From NCBI GenBank assembly GCA_015068615.1, contig SVKE01000004.1, positions 1-46,985 of the forward strand: a stretch of DNA of 46,985 nt, read 5' to 3'. Below the pieces are notes generated by a model. That model was not told where the DNA came from. It searched no databases and saw only the letters and a program-made list of their open reading frames with translations. Below are positions 17,486 through 28,351 of this stretch, one piece after another (position 1 is the stretch's first letter; each line of letters begins with the position of its first letter). Position numbers and translations under genes: made by a program. This DNA is from Oscillospiraceae bacterium. GTDB lineage: Bacteria > Bacillota > Clostridia > UBA1381 > UBA9506.

Positions 17486-18874
17486 CTATAGAGTTTGTAT
17501 ATATCTAAGGCCGTCTGCAATTTCCTGCTGCACCCGCTCCGGTGCCGGGCCGCCTTTTACGGCACGGTCACCTACGCAGGTCTCCATGCTAATGGCCTCA
17601 TAAATGTCTTCTTCAATCAGGGGCGAGCACTCCTTAAATTCCTCTATGGTGAAATCGTCCAGATTCTTAGAAAGGCTGATGGCCTTGGCCACCATATTGC
17701 CCACAATCGCATGAGAATCGCGGAAGGGAACACCCTTTTTCACCAGATAGTCCGCCACATCCGTGGCATTGGCAAAGCCTCCCTTGGCACCCTTTAGCAT
17801 CACATCACGGCGCACGCGCATGGTGGAAATCATCTTGGTGAACACCGGCAGACATAAAAGCACGGTATCCAGCGCATCAAAGATGGCCTCCTTATCCTCC
17901 TGCATATCTTTATTATAAGCAAGAGGCAGTCCCTTCATCATCACAAGCAGCGTGTTTAAGTCTCCATACACCCGGCCTGTTTTGCCGCGAATCAGCTCTG
18001 CCACATCCGGATTCTTCTTCTGAGGCATAATGGAGGAGCCTGTCGAATATGCGTCATCCATCTCCACAAAGGAGAATTCATGAGAGGACCAAAGAATCAG
18101 CTCCTCGCAAAAGCGGGATAGGTGCATCATCAAAAGGGATAGGTCTGCACAAAATTCAATGGCAAAGTCCCTGTCGCTCACGCCGTCTAAGGAATTATTC
18201 GTCACAGCGTCAAAGCCCAGCTGTTCTGCCACATAGGCACGGTCTAAAGGATAGGTCGTACCGGCCAGAGCGCCGGAGCCTAAGGGCATAACGTTGATAC
18301 GAGCCCTGCATTCAGAGAGTCGTTTATCGTCGCGCTTTAGCATTTCAAAATAAGCCAAAAGGTGGTGCGCTAAGGTGACAGGCTGCGCCTTTTGCAAATG
18401 GGTATAGCCCGGCATAATGGTGGCAACATGCTCCTTTGCCAAGGTCAGCAGGGTTTCCATTAACTCCTTGATAAGTGCGCGCACCTCATCACAGGCATGG
18501 CGCAAATACAGGCGCAAATCAAGCGCCACCTGATCGTTACGGCTGCGCCCCGTGTGCAGGCGCTTACCCACATCGCCGATGCGGGAAATCAGCAGGGTTT
18601 CTACATTCATGTGAATATCCTCTGCATCGACCAAAAAGGTCACCTTGCCATCCTCAATATCCTGCAAAATTTCTCGCAGGGTTTTCTGAATGAGGGTTGC
18701 ATCCTCCGCGGGGATAATCCCACAACGGCCCAGCATGCCCGCGTGGGCTACAGAGCCCTCAATATCCTCCTTATACATCCGGCTGTCAAAGCGGATGGAG
18801 GAATTAAAATCGTCCACCAGTGCATCGGTTGCCTTAGAGAACCGACCACCCCAAAGCTTTTTTTTCATCATCAA
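17486..18874 (-). CDS. argH: Argininosuccinate lyase
   Basis: LWGGRFSKATD, GSSIMPQKKNPD fumarase-family signature. Confidence 0.96.
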   Translation of the reverse strand: MMMKKKLWGGRFSKATDALVDDFNSSIRFDSRMYKEDIEGSVAHAGMLGRCGIIPAEDATLIQKTLREILQDIEDGKVTFLVDAEDIHMNVETLLISRIGDVGKRLHTGRSRNDQVALDLRLYLRHACDEVRALIKELMETLLTLAKEHVATIMPGYTHLQKAQPVTLAHHLLAYFEMLKRDDKRLSECRARINVMPLGSGALAGTTYPLDRAYVAEQLGFDAVTNNSLDGVSDRDFAIEFCADLSLLMMHLSRFCEELILWSSHEFSFVEMDDAYSTGSSIMPQKKNPDVAELIRGKTGRVYGDLNTLLVMMKGLPLAYNKDMQEDKEAIFDALDTVLLCLPVFTKMISTMRVRRDVMLKGAKGGFANATDVADYLVKKGVPFRDSHAIVGNMVAKAISLSKNLDDFTIEEFKECSPLIEEDIYEAISMETCVGDRAVKGGPAPERVQQEIADGLRYIQTL

Positions 18875-18896
18875 AGGCTGTCCTTTCTTTAAAAGG

Positions 18897-18931
18897 AGTC
18901 AGCATTTTGTGCTCTGCACAAAATGCTGACT
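18897..18931 (-). other. argG-argH intergenic hairpin
   Basis: agtcagcattttgtgc-tct-gcacaaaatgctgact, perfect 16-bp stem with 3-nt loop. Confidence 0.8.
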
Positions 18932-18945
18932 GCCAAAACACATTG

Positions 18946-20172
18946 TTAAATCAGCTTTTCGCCGTTTTTCTTTTTCATCAGAGCCCGCACATACAGAGGC
19001 AGGCCAAACAGATTGATAAAGCCGTTCGCATCCTTCTGGTCGTATACCTCATCCTCGCTGAAGGTGGCAATCTCTTCATCATAAAGAGAATAGGGCGAGG
19101 TGGTGCCGGCCGGCGTGCAGCTGCCCTTATAGAGCTTCATTTTTACCTTACCAGTCACGGTCTCCTGCGTGGCGTCCACAAAAGCGGAGAGAGCTTCACG
19201 CAGCGGTGTGTACCACAGTCCGTCGTACACCAAATCAGCAAACTGATTGGCCACATTTAATTTATAATGCAAGGTCTGTCTGTCCAGGCAGAGATATTCA
19301 AGCTCCTTATGTGCCGCATAAAGAAGTGTGCCGCCGGGGGTTTCATACACGCCGCGGCTCTTCATGCCCACCAGTCTGTTTTCCACGATGTCGTCAATGC
19401 CGACACCGTTTGCTCCGGCCAGCTCATTGGCCTTGGTGAGGAGCTCTACCGCACTATCATACCGCTTACCGTCAATGGCAACGGGCACGCCCTTTTCAAA
19501 TTCAATTTCCACATAGGTCGGTGTGTCGGGAGCCTGCTCGGGAGATACCATCAGCTTTAAAATTTTATCCAGCTGTGGCTCATTGGCAGGATCCTCTAAA
19601 TCCATACCCTCATGGCTCAGGTGCCAGATGTTTCTATCCATGGAGTAATTGTCCTCCTTGGTGACGGGAACGGGAATGCCGCGAGCCTCTGCATATTCAA
19701 TTTCCTCCTCGCGGGATTTGATGTCCCACATACGCCAGGGAGCAATAATTTTTAAATGCGGCGCCAGCGCCTTAATTGTCAGCTCAAAGCGCACCTGGTC
19801 ATTGCCCTTACCCGTGCAGCCGTGACAGATGGCGGTTGCGCCCTCCTTTTCGGCAATTTCAACAATTCTTTTTGCAATACAAGGTCTTGCATGAGAGGTG
19901 CCCAGAAGGTACTTCCCCTCATACACAGCACCGGCCTTTAAGGTCGGCCAGATGAAATCCGTTACATATTCCTCGCGCAGATCCTCAATATACAGCTTGA
20001 ATGCGCCGGTTTTAAGAGCCTTTTCCTCCAGGCCATCCGTCTCCTTGCCCTGGCCCACATCACCACACACGGCGATGACCTCATAATCAAAATTTTCCTT
20101 TAGCCAGGGGATGATGATTGACGTATCCAGACCGCCTGAATAAGCAAGAATAACTTTTTCTTTCGCTGCCAT
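18946..20172 (-). CDS. argG: Argininosuccinate synthase
   Basis: [33 protein letters not shown]; start at MAAKEKV (20172), not the longer ORF. Confidence 0.96.
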   Translation of the reverse strand: MAAKEKVILAYSGGLDTSIIIPWLKENFDYEVIAVCGDVGQGKETDGLEEKALKTGAFKLYIEDLREEYVTDFIWPTLKAGAVYEGKYLLGTSHARPCIAKRIVEIAEKEGATAICHGCTGKGNDQVRFELTIKALAPHLKIIAPWRMWDIKSREEEIEYAEARGIPVPVTKEDNYSMDRNIWHLSHEGMDLEDPANEPQLDKILKLMVSPEQAPDTPTYVEIEFEKGVPVAIDGKRYDSAVELLTKANELAGANGVGIDDIVENRLVGMKSRGVYETPGGTLLYAAHKELEYLCLDRQTLHYKLNVANQFADLVYDGLWYTPLREALSAFVDATQETVTGKVKMKLYKGSCTPAGTTSPYSLYDEEIATFSEDEVYDQKDANGFINLFGLPLYVRALMKKKNGEKLI

Positions 20173-20310
20173 TTGCAATTCCTCCAAAATTATGATAAAA
20201 TATATTTTAATTATATCGCAACTGCGGTAAAATCTCAACATTTTTTTGTAATTTTCGCAAAAAATGTGAGTTTTTGCTGTTGCTTCCAAAATAAAGAACA
20301 GGAGTATTGT

Positions 20311-20811
20311 ATGGTTATTATGGGAATTGATCCGGGCATTGCCACCATCGGGTACGGCGTTATCACGTATGAGGCGGGGCGCTTCGGCGTGGTTGATTAC
20401 GGTGCTGTAACCACCAAGGCAGGCATGAAGCTTTCGGACCGGCTGCGCAACATTTATGAGGATATTCATATTTTAATCGAGCGCTTTCATCCCGATGCCT
20501 TTGCTGTGGAGGAATTATTTTTTAACACCAACGTCACCACGGGCATTGCCGTAGCGCACGGACGAGGCGTCATTGTGCTGGCGGCATCTGTGCAGAATCT
20601 GCCCATTTATGAATACACACCCCTGCAGGTCAAGCAGAGCGTGGCAGGCTATGGGCGTGCAGACAAGGCACAGGTGCAGCGGATGGTTAAGTCCCTGCTG
20701 GGGCTTTCGGCTGTACCCAAGCCGGATGACACGGCAGATGCACTGGCCATTGCCATTTGCCATGCCTATTCGTCAGGCTACCAGACTCTGACTAAAACAG
20801 AAGGAATTTAG
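20311..20811 (+). CDS. ruvC: Crossover junction endodeoxyribonuclease RuvC
   Basis: [53 protein letters not shown]. Confidence 0.96.
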   Translation: MVIMGIDPGIATIGYGVITYEAGRFGVVDYGAVTTKAGMKLSDRLRNIYEDIHILIERFHPDAFAVEELFFNTNVTTGIAVAHGRGVIVLAASVQNLPIYEYTPLQVKQSVAGYGRADKAQVQRMVKSLLGLSAVPKPDDTADALAIAICHAYSSGYQTLTKTEGI

Positions 20812-20837
20812 TCTCCCTAAGAAAAGAGGTTTTGTGA

Positions 20838-21437
20838 GTGATAGCTTTTGTAAACGGAATTGTTGAGGCCATTGAAGAAAACGCCGCTGTGATTGATACA
20901 GGCGCTGTGGGCTTCCGGGTTTTTATGTCCCCTGCCGCACTGTCTACCCTTTCGGTAGGGGGGCAGATTAAAATTCATACCTACCTGCGGGTGGGTGAGG
21001 ACATCATGGATTTATATGGCTTTTTAAGCGCCGAGGAGCTTTCCATGTTCCGCCGCATCATCTCCGTCTCCGGCGCAGGCCCCAAGGCTGGCCTTGCCAT
21101 TCTCTCGGTGCTGCGGCCACCGGAATTTGCACTGGCAGTTGTCACCGGCGATTTCAAGGCCATTACCCGCGCACAGGGCGTGGGGCCCAAGCTGGCACAG
21201 AAAATTGTGCTGGAGCTGAAGGATAAGCTGGAAAACAGCGACTTTCTCCGCACCTCCTCCGATGAGGCGCAGGGCCATTTTGCACCCCCTGCCGCAAGTG
21301 ACAGCGAGGCCGTGCAGGCTCTTTGCGCACTGGGCTACACCCAGACAGAGGCCGCCCGTGCCGTGGGTGCCGTCAAAGGCGATACCGTCTCTGAGCTGGT
21401 TAAAAATGCACTGAAAATTCTGGCGCAGAATCTATAA
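20838..21437 (+). CDS. ruvA: Holliday junction branch migration protein RuvA
   Basis: Between ruvC and ruvB; VSGAGPKAGLAILS and VGPKLAQKIVLELKDK HhH motifs; GTG start. Confidence 0.95.
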   Translation: MIAFVNGIVEAIEENAAVIDTGAVGFRVFMSPAALSTLSVGGQIKIHTYLRVGEDIMDLYGFLSAEELSMFRRIISVSGAGPKAGLAILSVLRPPEFALAVVTGDFKAITRAQGVGPKLAQKIVLELKDKLENSDFLRTSSDEAQGHFAPPAASDSEAVQALCALGYTQTEAARAVGAVKGDTVSELVKNALKILAQNL

Positions 21438-21455
21438 TAGAAAGGACTTGTTTCT

Positions 21456-22493
21456 ATGCCCTTTGAAGAAAACCATGAGGATAGAATTATCTCCTCCCGC
21501 ACGCTGGGAGAGGATGCGGACGCTGAATACAGTCTGCGTCCCAGACGACTGAACGAATACATCGGTCAGAGCAAGGTGAAGGAAAATATGCAGGTCTTTA
21601 TCCGAGCGGCAAAGGACCGGAACGACCCGCTCGACCATGTGCTGCTTTACGGTCCGCCGGGTCTGGGAAAAACCACGCTGGCCGGCATCATTGCGAACGA
21701 AATGGGCGTGAACATCCGCGTGACCTCCGGCCCATCCATTGAACGCGCCGGAGATTTGGCGGCCATTCTCACCGGCCTGTCACAGCATGACATTTTGTTT
21801 ATTGATGAAATTCACCGCTTGAGCCGGAACGTGGAGGAAATTCTCTACCCTGCCATGGAGGACTTTTCCCTGGATATCATTCTGGGCAAGGGGCCCGGGG
21901 CTCATTCGGTGCGGCTGGATTTGCCTCGCTTTACGCTGATTGGGGCCACCACCAGAACCGGCCTTTTGAGCGCACCATTGCGCGACCGTTTTGGCGTTAT
22001 CAGCCGTTTGGAGCTGTATTCACCGGAGGAGCTGGATGAAATTATCCGCCGCTCCGCGGACATTTTGGGCACGAAAATTGACGCCTCCGGTTCCTTGGAA
22101 ATCGGCAAGCGTTCCCGTGGCACGCCGCGCATTGCCAACCGCCTGTTAAAGCGCGTCCGCGACTTTGCACAGGTTAAGGGTGACGGCGTCATCACGCGCG
22201 CACTTGCAGATGAGGCCCTAAACGCCATGGAAATTGATCCGATCGGGCTGGATGCCATTGATCGTCGCATGCTGCTTTTTATCATTGAAAACTTTGGCGG
22301 CGGGCCTGTGGGCTTGGAAACGCTGGCTGCCTCCATCGGTGAGGATGCCGGTACCATCGAGGACGTATATGAGCCTTATCTTCTGCAAATCGGCTTTTTA
22401 AACCGCACGCCGCGCGGTCGTATGGCTACCGCCAAGGCATACAGTCATTTTAAAATTCCATATACAACAGAATTACGATTTGATGTGGAATGA
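21456..22493 (+). CDS. ruvB: Holliday junction branch migration helicase RuvB
   Basis: [51 protein letters not shown]. Confidence 0.97.
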   Translation: MPFEENHEDRIISSRTLGEDADAEYSLRPRRLNEYIGQSKVKENMQVFIRAAKDRNDPLDHVLLYGPPGLGKTTLAGIIANEMGVNIRVTSGPSIERAGDLAAILTGLSQHDILFIDEIHRLSRNVEEILYPAMEDFSLDIILGKGPGAHSVRLDLPRFTLIGATTRTGLLSAPLRDRFGVISRLELYSPEELDEIIRRSADILGTKIDASGSLEIGKRSRGTPRIANRLLKRVRDFAQVKGDGVITRALADEALNAMEIDPIGLDAIDRRMLLFIIENFGGGPVGLETLAASIGEDAGTIEDVYEPYLLQIGFLNRTPRGRMATAKAYSHFKIPYTTELRFDVE

Positions 22494-22609
22494 GGCATGC
22501 CCTAAGGGCTGCCTCATTCCCTTTCTGCAACGGAATGCGGCAGCTTGCCGGGCTGTGCCGGAGCGTCGGGAGCTGCCGGACAGCCGGCATAGAAAATACG
22601 TAAAGAGCA

Positions 22610-22652
22610 ATGTGCCGAGGGGGATATTTTGCCTCTGTCGGCATTTTTTTCT
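22610..22652 (+). terminator. Terminator-like hairpin upstream of ddl
   Basis: tgtgccgaggggg...cctctgtcggcattttttt. Confidence 0.6.
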
Positions 22653-22770
22653 TATTATATTATTAAATTTTTATCACAAATTGAAAAAAGTTATTGAAAT
22701 AAACTGTTTTTCATAGTATTATAATATAGTAAAGGACTATGCCCTTTAATAAATTTTGAGGAGGCCGACT

Positions 22771-23820
22771 GTGACGAAGCGAACAATTTGTGTATTATTC
22801 GGCGGCAATTCCTCCGAGCATGAAATTTCATGCTTATCGGCAGGAAATGTGGTTGCACATCTGGATAAAAATCTCTTTGAGATTGTAACGGTTGGAATTG
22901 ATAAAAAAGGTGACTGGCATTTGACCAAGGCCACACCTGAAGAAATCAAAAGCGGAGCATGGGAATCGCTTCATAATAAGGATTGTATCCTTTCTCCGGC
23001 TCCAAGGCATGGCGGCCTTTTGGTCTTTAACAAAAACGGCGATGTATCTGTGACACATGTGGATGTCATTCTGCCCGTGCTTCACGGCAAGAACGGAGAG
23101 GACGGAACCGTGCAGGGCTTGTTTACGCTGGCCGGCATTCCCTATGTGGGCTGCGGCGTACTGAGCTCCTCACTTTGCATGGATAAGGATACAACCAAAC
23201 GGCTGCTGGCAGAGGCCGGCATCCCTGTGACAGAAGGTTTTTGCGTTTGGAGACATACAGACAAAGAAGCCGTACATAAAAAAATTGAAGCCTCTTTTGG
23301 ATATCCCGTTGTGGTGAAGCCCTCCCGCGCCGGCTCTTCGGTGGGTGTCAGCTTTGCAGAAGGGCAAGCAGAGCTTGTAAAAGCGCTGGCCGTAGCAGCA
23401 GCAGAGGACGATAAAATATTGATCGAACGGGCTGTGGAGGCCCGGGAGATAGAGTGTGCCGTGCTGGGAACAGCAGAGGCGCCAAAGGCCTCTTGCCCGG
23501 GCGAAATCGTCAGCGAGGGCATGTATGATTACGAAACAAAGTATGTAAAAAATACGGCTCGTCTTGTCATTCCGGCACAGGTAACAGAGCAGGAGGCAGA
23601 GACCATCCGCGACCTTGCCTGCCGTGCCTTTACGGCGGTAAGCGGGCATGGCTTGTCGCGCATTGACTTTTTCATCGATAAAACCAGCGGCCGGATTATG
23701 CTCAATGAAATTAACACGCTGCCGGGCTTTACGGATATCAGCATGTATCCCATGCTGTGGAAGGCCGCAGGTCTTTCCTATACAGAGCTCTTGACAGAAT
23801 TAATTGCATTGGCGCAGTAA
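22771..23820 (+). CDS. ddl: D-alanine--D-alanine ligase
   Basis: FGGNSSEHEIS, HGKNGEDGTVQGL, MLNEINTLPGFTDISMYP; GTG start behind gaggagg. Confidence 0.95.
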   Translation: MTKRTICVLFGGNSSEHEISCLSAGNVVAHLDKNLFEIVTVGIDKKGDWHLTKATPEEIKSGAWESLHNKDCILSPAPRHGGLLVFNKNGDVSVTHVDVILPVLHGKNGEDGTVQGLFTLAGIPYVGCGVLSSSLCMDKDTTKRLLAEAGIPVTEGFCVWRHTDKEAVHKKIEASFGYPVVVKPSRAGSSVGVSFAEGQAELVKALAVAAAEDDKILIERAVEAREIECAVLGTAEAPKASCPGEIVSEGMYDYETKYVKNTARLVIPAQVTEQEAETIRDLACRAFTAVSGHGLSRIDFFIDKTSGRIMLNEINTLPGFTDISMYPMLWKAAGLSYTELLTELIALAQ

Positions 23821-23837
23821 AACTGCGGAGGAGGATT

Positions 23838-24662
23838 ATGGATAACAGAAGGATTGGGCTGTTTGATTCCGGCCTGGGCGGGCTTACGGTGATGAAGGAG
23901 CTCATGCACATGCTTCCCGCAGAATCCATTGTGTATTTCGGTGATACAGGACGCGTGCCCTATGGCGGGAAATCCGTGGAAACAGTCATTAAATATACAA
24001 AAAGCGATATAAAATTTCTGCAAACCTTTGATTTAAAGCTGATTATTGCCGCCTGCGGTACAGCCAGCGCCATTGCCCTGCCGCATCTAAAGGATCAATA
24101 TGAGATACCGGTGATGGGCGTCACCGAGGTTACGGCAAGAGAAGCAGCACGGCTGACAAAAAACGGATGCGTGGGCGTCATCGGCACGGCCGGCACCATT
24201 CGTTCCGGTGCCTTTTGCGAGCTTCTGAAGCAGGAAAATCCGGAAATTCGCTGCGTGGCAGTGCCCTGCCCTCTGTTTGTGCCGCTGGTGGAAAACGGCT
24301 ATCTCGAGCATGAGGCCACGCGCCTCATTGCGGAAGAATATCTGGAACCGATTATCAAAAGCGGTGCCGATACCCTGATTTTAGGCTGCACGCATTATCC
24401 TCTTTTGAGCCGCATCATCGGGGAGATTGTAGGAGACCGGGTGAGGCTTGTGAATCCGGGTGTCTGTGCGGCAACAGAAATTAAGAAAAGGCTTACGGCG
24501 CAGGGAATGCTGGCAGAAAAACCGGAGGAAGAGCCATACCATTTTTATTTAAGCGATGACCCCGGCGGGTTTACCCGTTTGGGCTCCATGTTCTTAGAAA
24601 GGCCAATCAGCGGACATGTATCCCGTGTGGATATTGAAGCGTATACCGAGTCCGCCTTGTGA
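23838..24662 (+). CDS. murI: Glutamate racemase
   Basis: IGLFDSGLGGLTVMKEL, YFGDTGRVPYG, ILGCTHYPLL. Confidence 0.95.
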   Translation: MDNRRIGLFDSGLGGLTVMKELMHMLPAESIVYFGDTGRVPYGGKSVETVIKYTKSDIKFLQTFDLKLIIAACGTASAIALPHLKDQYEIPVMGVTEVTAREAARLTKNGCVGVIGTAGTIRSGAFCELLKQENPEIRCVAVPCPLFVPLVENGYLEHEATRLIAEEYLEPIIKSGADTLILGCTHYPLLSRIIGEIVGDRVRLVNPGVCAATEIKKRLTAQGMLAEKPEEEPYHFYLSDDPGGFTRLGSMFLERPISGHVSRVDIEAYTESAL

Positions 24663-24683
24663 TAAAGCCGCAACGCGGCGGGA

Positions 24684-25127
24684 ATGGGGAAATTTATGGA
24701 AACAAATGCATTAATTACGCTGACCGGACGGCAAATGATTGACGGTGAGGATGACCATTACGAGCTGACGACCCTGGGCCGATATACAAAAAAGGACGAT
24801 AAGTATTACATCAGCTATGAGGGCAGTGAGCTGACAGGCTACGAAAACACCACAACAACGCTGAAAATTAAAGACGGCTGTGTGTCTATGATTCGCTTCG
24901 GCAAATCCTCCACGCAGATGGTTTTTGAAAAGGAAAAGAAATATGTGGGGTATTATGACACTCCCTTCGGTAGCCTATCAGTCGGTGTGACCACAAACAG
25001 TCTCTCCGTTAACATAGACGAAGAAGGCGGCGAGATAGACCTTGATTATATGGTGGAGCTCAACAACAACTTGCCGGTACATAACGGTCTGCATTTAAAA
25101 ATCAGGAAGGTAGGGAATCAGGTTTGA
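24684..25127 (+). CDS. DUF1934 (YwiB-like) protein
   Basis: Lipocalin-like small protein between murI and argS; DDHYELTTLGRYTKKDDKYYISYEGSELTG...TTTLKI. Confidence 0.8.
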   Translation: MGKFMETNALITLTGRQMIDGEDDHYELTTLGRYTKKDDKYYISYEGSELTGYENTTTTLKIKDGCVSMIRFGKSSTQMVFEKEKKYVGYYDTPFGSLSVGVTTNSLSVNIDEEGGEIDLDYMVELNNNLPVHNGLHLKIRKVGNQV

Positions 25128-26815
25128 CAATTTACGAACAGACAAAAACATCCATCCGCAAGGTAATTGATACGGCGCTTTTAAAGGCACTAAAGCTGGG
25201 AGAGCTCAGCTTTAGTGCACTACCCGATTACGGTCTTGAAGAGCCCAGGGAAAAGGAGCACGGCGATTTTGCAACCAACGCGGCCATGCTGCTGGCGAAG
25301 GAGGCAAAAAAGCCTCCCAGGGCCATTGCAGAAATCATTCTGTCTCATATGAACACGGAGGGAACCTATATAAAAAGCGCCGAGGTGGCCGGTGCCGGCT
25401 TTTTGAATTTCAGGCTTGACCCGGCCTATATCCGCGAGATTCTTTCTGTGGTTGAGGCTGAGGGAGACCGCTTTGGCCGCGTGAACGTGGGCGAGGGAAA
25501 AAAGATTATGGTGGAATTCGTCAGCGCCAACCCCACCGGCCCTATGCATATGGGGAATGCCCGTGGCGGCGCTCTGGGTGACTGCCTGGCCGCTGTTCTT
25601 GATTGGGCGGGCTATGATGTGACCCGTGAATTTTATATTAACGATGCCGGCAATCAGATTGAAAAATTCGGCAAATCATTAGAGGCGCGCTACATACAGG
25701 CGCTAAAAGGCGAGGATGCTGCCGAGTTCCCCGAGGACGGCTACCACGGCGAGGACATCAAAGAGCGCGCTGCAGCCTTCATCGAAAAGAACGGAGACGG
25801 CCTTTTAGCGGCAGATTCTGAGACGCGTAAAAAAGCGCTGGTGGAATTTGCGCTGGAGCTCAATATCAATGACCTAAAGAAGGATTTAGAAAAATACAGA
25901 ATTTTTTATGATATCTGGTTTCGCGAAAGCATTCTGCATGAAAATGGAGCAGCCAGACAAACAGTGGATGAATTGATACAGCGGGGCCATGCTTATGAAA
26001 AAGACGGCGCCGTTTGGTTCCGTGCCACCGATTTCGGCGAGGCAAAGGACGAGGTGCTGGTGCGCCAGAATGGCTTTTTAACCTATTACGCGGTGGATAT
26101 TGCCTACCACAAGAATAAATTCATTGACCGGGGCTTTGACACCGTCATCAACATCTGGGGTGCCGATCATCACGGCCATGTGGCACGCCTGAAGGGTGCC
26201 ATGAAGGCGCTGGGAATTGATCCGGAGCGCTTGGAGGTTATTTTAATGCAGCTGGTACGGCTGGTGTCCGGCGGTGAGGTTGTGCGTATGTCCAAGCGGA
26301 CGGGTAAATCCATCACGCTGAAGGATTTGCTGGAGGAAACCAGCATTGATGCAGCCCGGTTTTTCTTTAATATGCGTCAGGCCAACAGCCATTTTGATTT
26401 TGATCTGGATTTGGCCGTGGAGCAATCGAACGAAAACCCTGTGTTTTATGTGCAGTATGCCCACGCCCGCATTTGCAGCATCCTGCGGCTTTTATCAGAG
26501 CAGGGAGTCACCGTTTTGCCGGTTGCCGAGCTTGCCTTAGAGCTGCTCAGCACACCCCAGGAAATTGAGCTGATGAAAAAGCTGGCAGATTTTCCGGAAA
26601 CCATTCGTCAGGCGGCACAGCTGCGTGAGCCCAGCCTGATTACACGCTATGCCATGGATTTGGCGGCTGCCTTTCATACCTTTTACGCGGCCTGCAAGGT
26701 AAACTCTGAGGACAAAGAGCTGACAGCGGCACGTTTGAAGCTTTGCGACGCAACCCGCGTTACCTTAAAGAACGCCATGCAGGTGATGTCGATTTCTGCG
26801 CCGGAGCAAATGTAA
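25124..26815 (+). CDS. argS: Arginine--tRNA ligase
   Basis: VEFVSANPTGPMHMGNARGGALGD, MSKRTGKSITLKDL, anticodon-binding C-terminus. Confidence 0.97.
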   Translation: MTIYEQTKTSIRKVIDTALLKALKLGELSFSALPDYGLEEPREKEHGDFATNAAMLLAKEAKKPPRAIAEIILSHMNTEGTYIKSAEVAGAGFLNFRLDPAYIREILSVVEAEGDRFGRVNVGEGKKIMVEFVSANPTGPMHMGNARGGALGDCLAAVLDWAGYDVTREFYINDAGNQIEKFGKSLEARYIQALKGEDAAEFPEDGYHGEDIKERAAAFIEKNGDGLLAADSETRKKALVEFALELNINDLKKDLEKYRIFYDIWFRESILHENGAARQTVDELIQRGHAYEKDGAVWFRATDFGEAKDEVLVRQNGFLTYYAVDIAYHKNKFIDRGFDTVINIWGADHHGHVARLKGAMKALGIDPERLEVILMQLVRLVSGGEVVRMSKRTGKSITLKDLLEETSIDAARFFFNMRQANSHFDFDLDLAVEQSNENPVFYVQYAHARICSILRLLSEQGVTVLPVAELALELLSTPQEIELMKKLADFPETIRQAAQLREPSLITRYAMDLAAAFHTFYAACKVNSEDKELTAARLKLCDATRVTLKNAMQVMSISAPEQM

Positions 26816-26845
26816 TCCGCGCAAACAAAACACGGAGGAATAAAC

Positions 26846-28297
26846 ATGAAAAAACCGAGCCTGAAAATACTGACAATTTTGTTGACAGCCTTGCTTGCCA
26901 TGAATGCCCTCCCTGCCTTTGCAGAGGAGGCAGAAGGTCTTGAGGAGGCCTATTTTAACGCTGTTTTAACCGGTCTTTTTGAAAACTATCACTTTGAGGC
27001 AGATAAGGAAAAAATTCTGCGCGCGGTGGCAGGCAAAGCTCTCGCGGAGCACCCGGAGCTACTGGAGGATTTAATTAATGTGGCGGCAGACAGCTTTGAT
27101 CCCTATACGGATTATTACACACCGGCAGAGGTGGAGGCCTTTTCTCAGTTTATCGGGGCAGAGTATGTGGGTATCGGTGTGACGATTCGCCGGATTGCCG
27201 GCGGCGCAGTTGCGCAAAGCATCATTAACGGGAGTCCGGCAGCAATCGCCGGCATCCAGCCGGGGGATGTTTTTCTTTCGGTTAATGGCCGGGATGTCAC
27301 AGACTGCACGCTGGACGAGCTGACAGAGCTTGTAAAAGGTCCGGAGGGCACGCAGGTTCATCTTGTTATGCTGCGTGGGGACGAGGAGCATGCCTTTACT
27401 GTGACCCGTGCTACGGTGCACGCCGGCTCTGTTTCATATCAGATAATAGATGGCGAAATCGGCTATATGCTTATTTCCGTCTTTAATAACCTAACGCCGG
27501 CAGAGGTGGCGGCAGCCGATGCATATTTCCGCGCAAACGGCATTAAAAAACTGATTGTAGACCTGCGCGACAATCCGGGCGGCGGCATTATCAGCGTGGT
27601 ACAAACGCTGGGCTTTTTTGTGCCACAGGGGAAAACCGTGGTCACAACAGAATATAAAAACAGCGAGACTCTGCAACCGCTCAGAAGCGTGGGCGACCTG
27701 ACAGACGGCCCGTATTATGAGCTGGCGGTGTTGGTAAACGAGGGCTCAGCCAGCGGCGCGGAGCTCTTTGCCGGCAACATCCGCGACTATGAGTTGGGCA
27801 CCTTGATCGGCGCTAAAACGTATGGCAAGGGTACGGTGCAGGAGTTTATGTCGTTGCTTTCCACGGAGGAAAGACCCATGGGACAAATTAAGCTGACGAT
27901 GGCTGAATATATCTTGCCCGGTGGCGAGAAAATACATGGAAAGGGCATAGAGCCCGACATTCGGATTTTAAACAGAAAGGTAAAGCTTGATACCAGCGAA
28001 ATGGAGCCTCTTGTGTATCAGGATGTATACAAAGAGGGTGACCAGGGTGCCAGCGTTTTAGCCCTCAAGCAACGTTTTTCCGTAATGGGCTATTTTGTCG
28101 GTGAGCTTGATGACGTCTATGACAGAGAGCTGGCGCTGGCGGTTAAGCAATTTCAGCAGCGTGTTGGCCTGCCCGATACCGGTACGATGGATATTGAAAC
28201 ACAGATTCTTTTCGGCAATGTCATTCAAGAATCCAGGGTACTACAAGACAGGCAGCTGGAAAAGGCTCTTGAGGTCTTAAAGGGCACAGCAAAATAA
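26846..28297 (+). CDS. S41 C-terminal processing peptidase with PDZ and peptidoglycan-binding domain
   Basis: PDZ GIQPGDVFLSVNGRDV; catalytic EGSASGAELFAG and GAKTYGKGTVQ; C-terminal PG_binding_1 VMGYFVGELDDVYDRELALAVKQFQQRVGLPDTG. Confidence 0.92.
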   Translation: MKKPSLKILTILLTALLAMNALPAFAEEAEGLEEAYFNAVLTGLFENYHFEADKEKILRAVAGKALAEHPELLEDLINVAADSFDPYTDYYTPAEVEAFSQFIGAEYVGIGVTIRRIAGGAVAQSIINGSPAAIAGIQPGDVFLSVNGRDVTDCTLDELTELVKGPEGTQVHLVMLRGDEEHAFTVTRATVHAGSVSYQIIDGEIGYMLISVFNNLTPAEVAAADAYFRANGIKKLIVDLRDNPGGGIISVVQTLGFFVPQGKTVVTTEYKNSETLQPLRSVGDLTDGPYYELAVLVNEGSASGAELFAGNIRDYELGTLIGAKTYGKGTVQEFMSLLSTEERPMGQIKLTMAEYILPGGEKIHGKGIEPDIRILNRKVKLDTSEMEPLVYQDVYKEGDQGASVLALKQRFSVMGYFVGELDDVYDRELALAVKQFQQRVGLPDTGTMDIETQILFGNVIQESRVLQDRQLEKALEVLKGTAK

Positions 28298-28351
28298 TTG
28301 ACGGCCTCGGGGGCCGTGCGACACAGTTTGACACAGAGGAGGAAATGCTTT

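Noticed and set aside
18946-20469. 507-aa N-terminally extended argG ORF
   Set aside because: The conserved protein starts at [16 protein letters not shown] (20172); the extension crosses the argG-ruvC intergenic region
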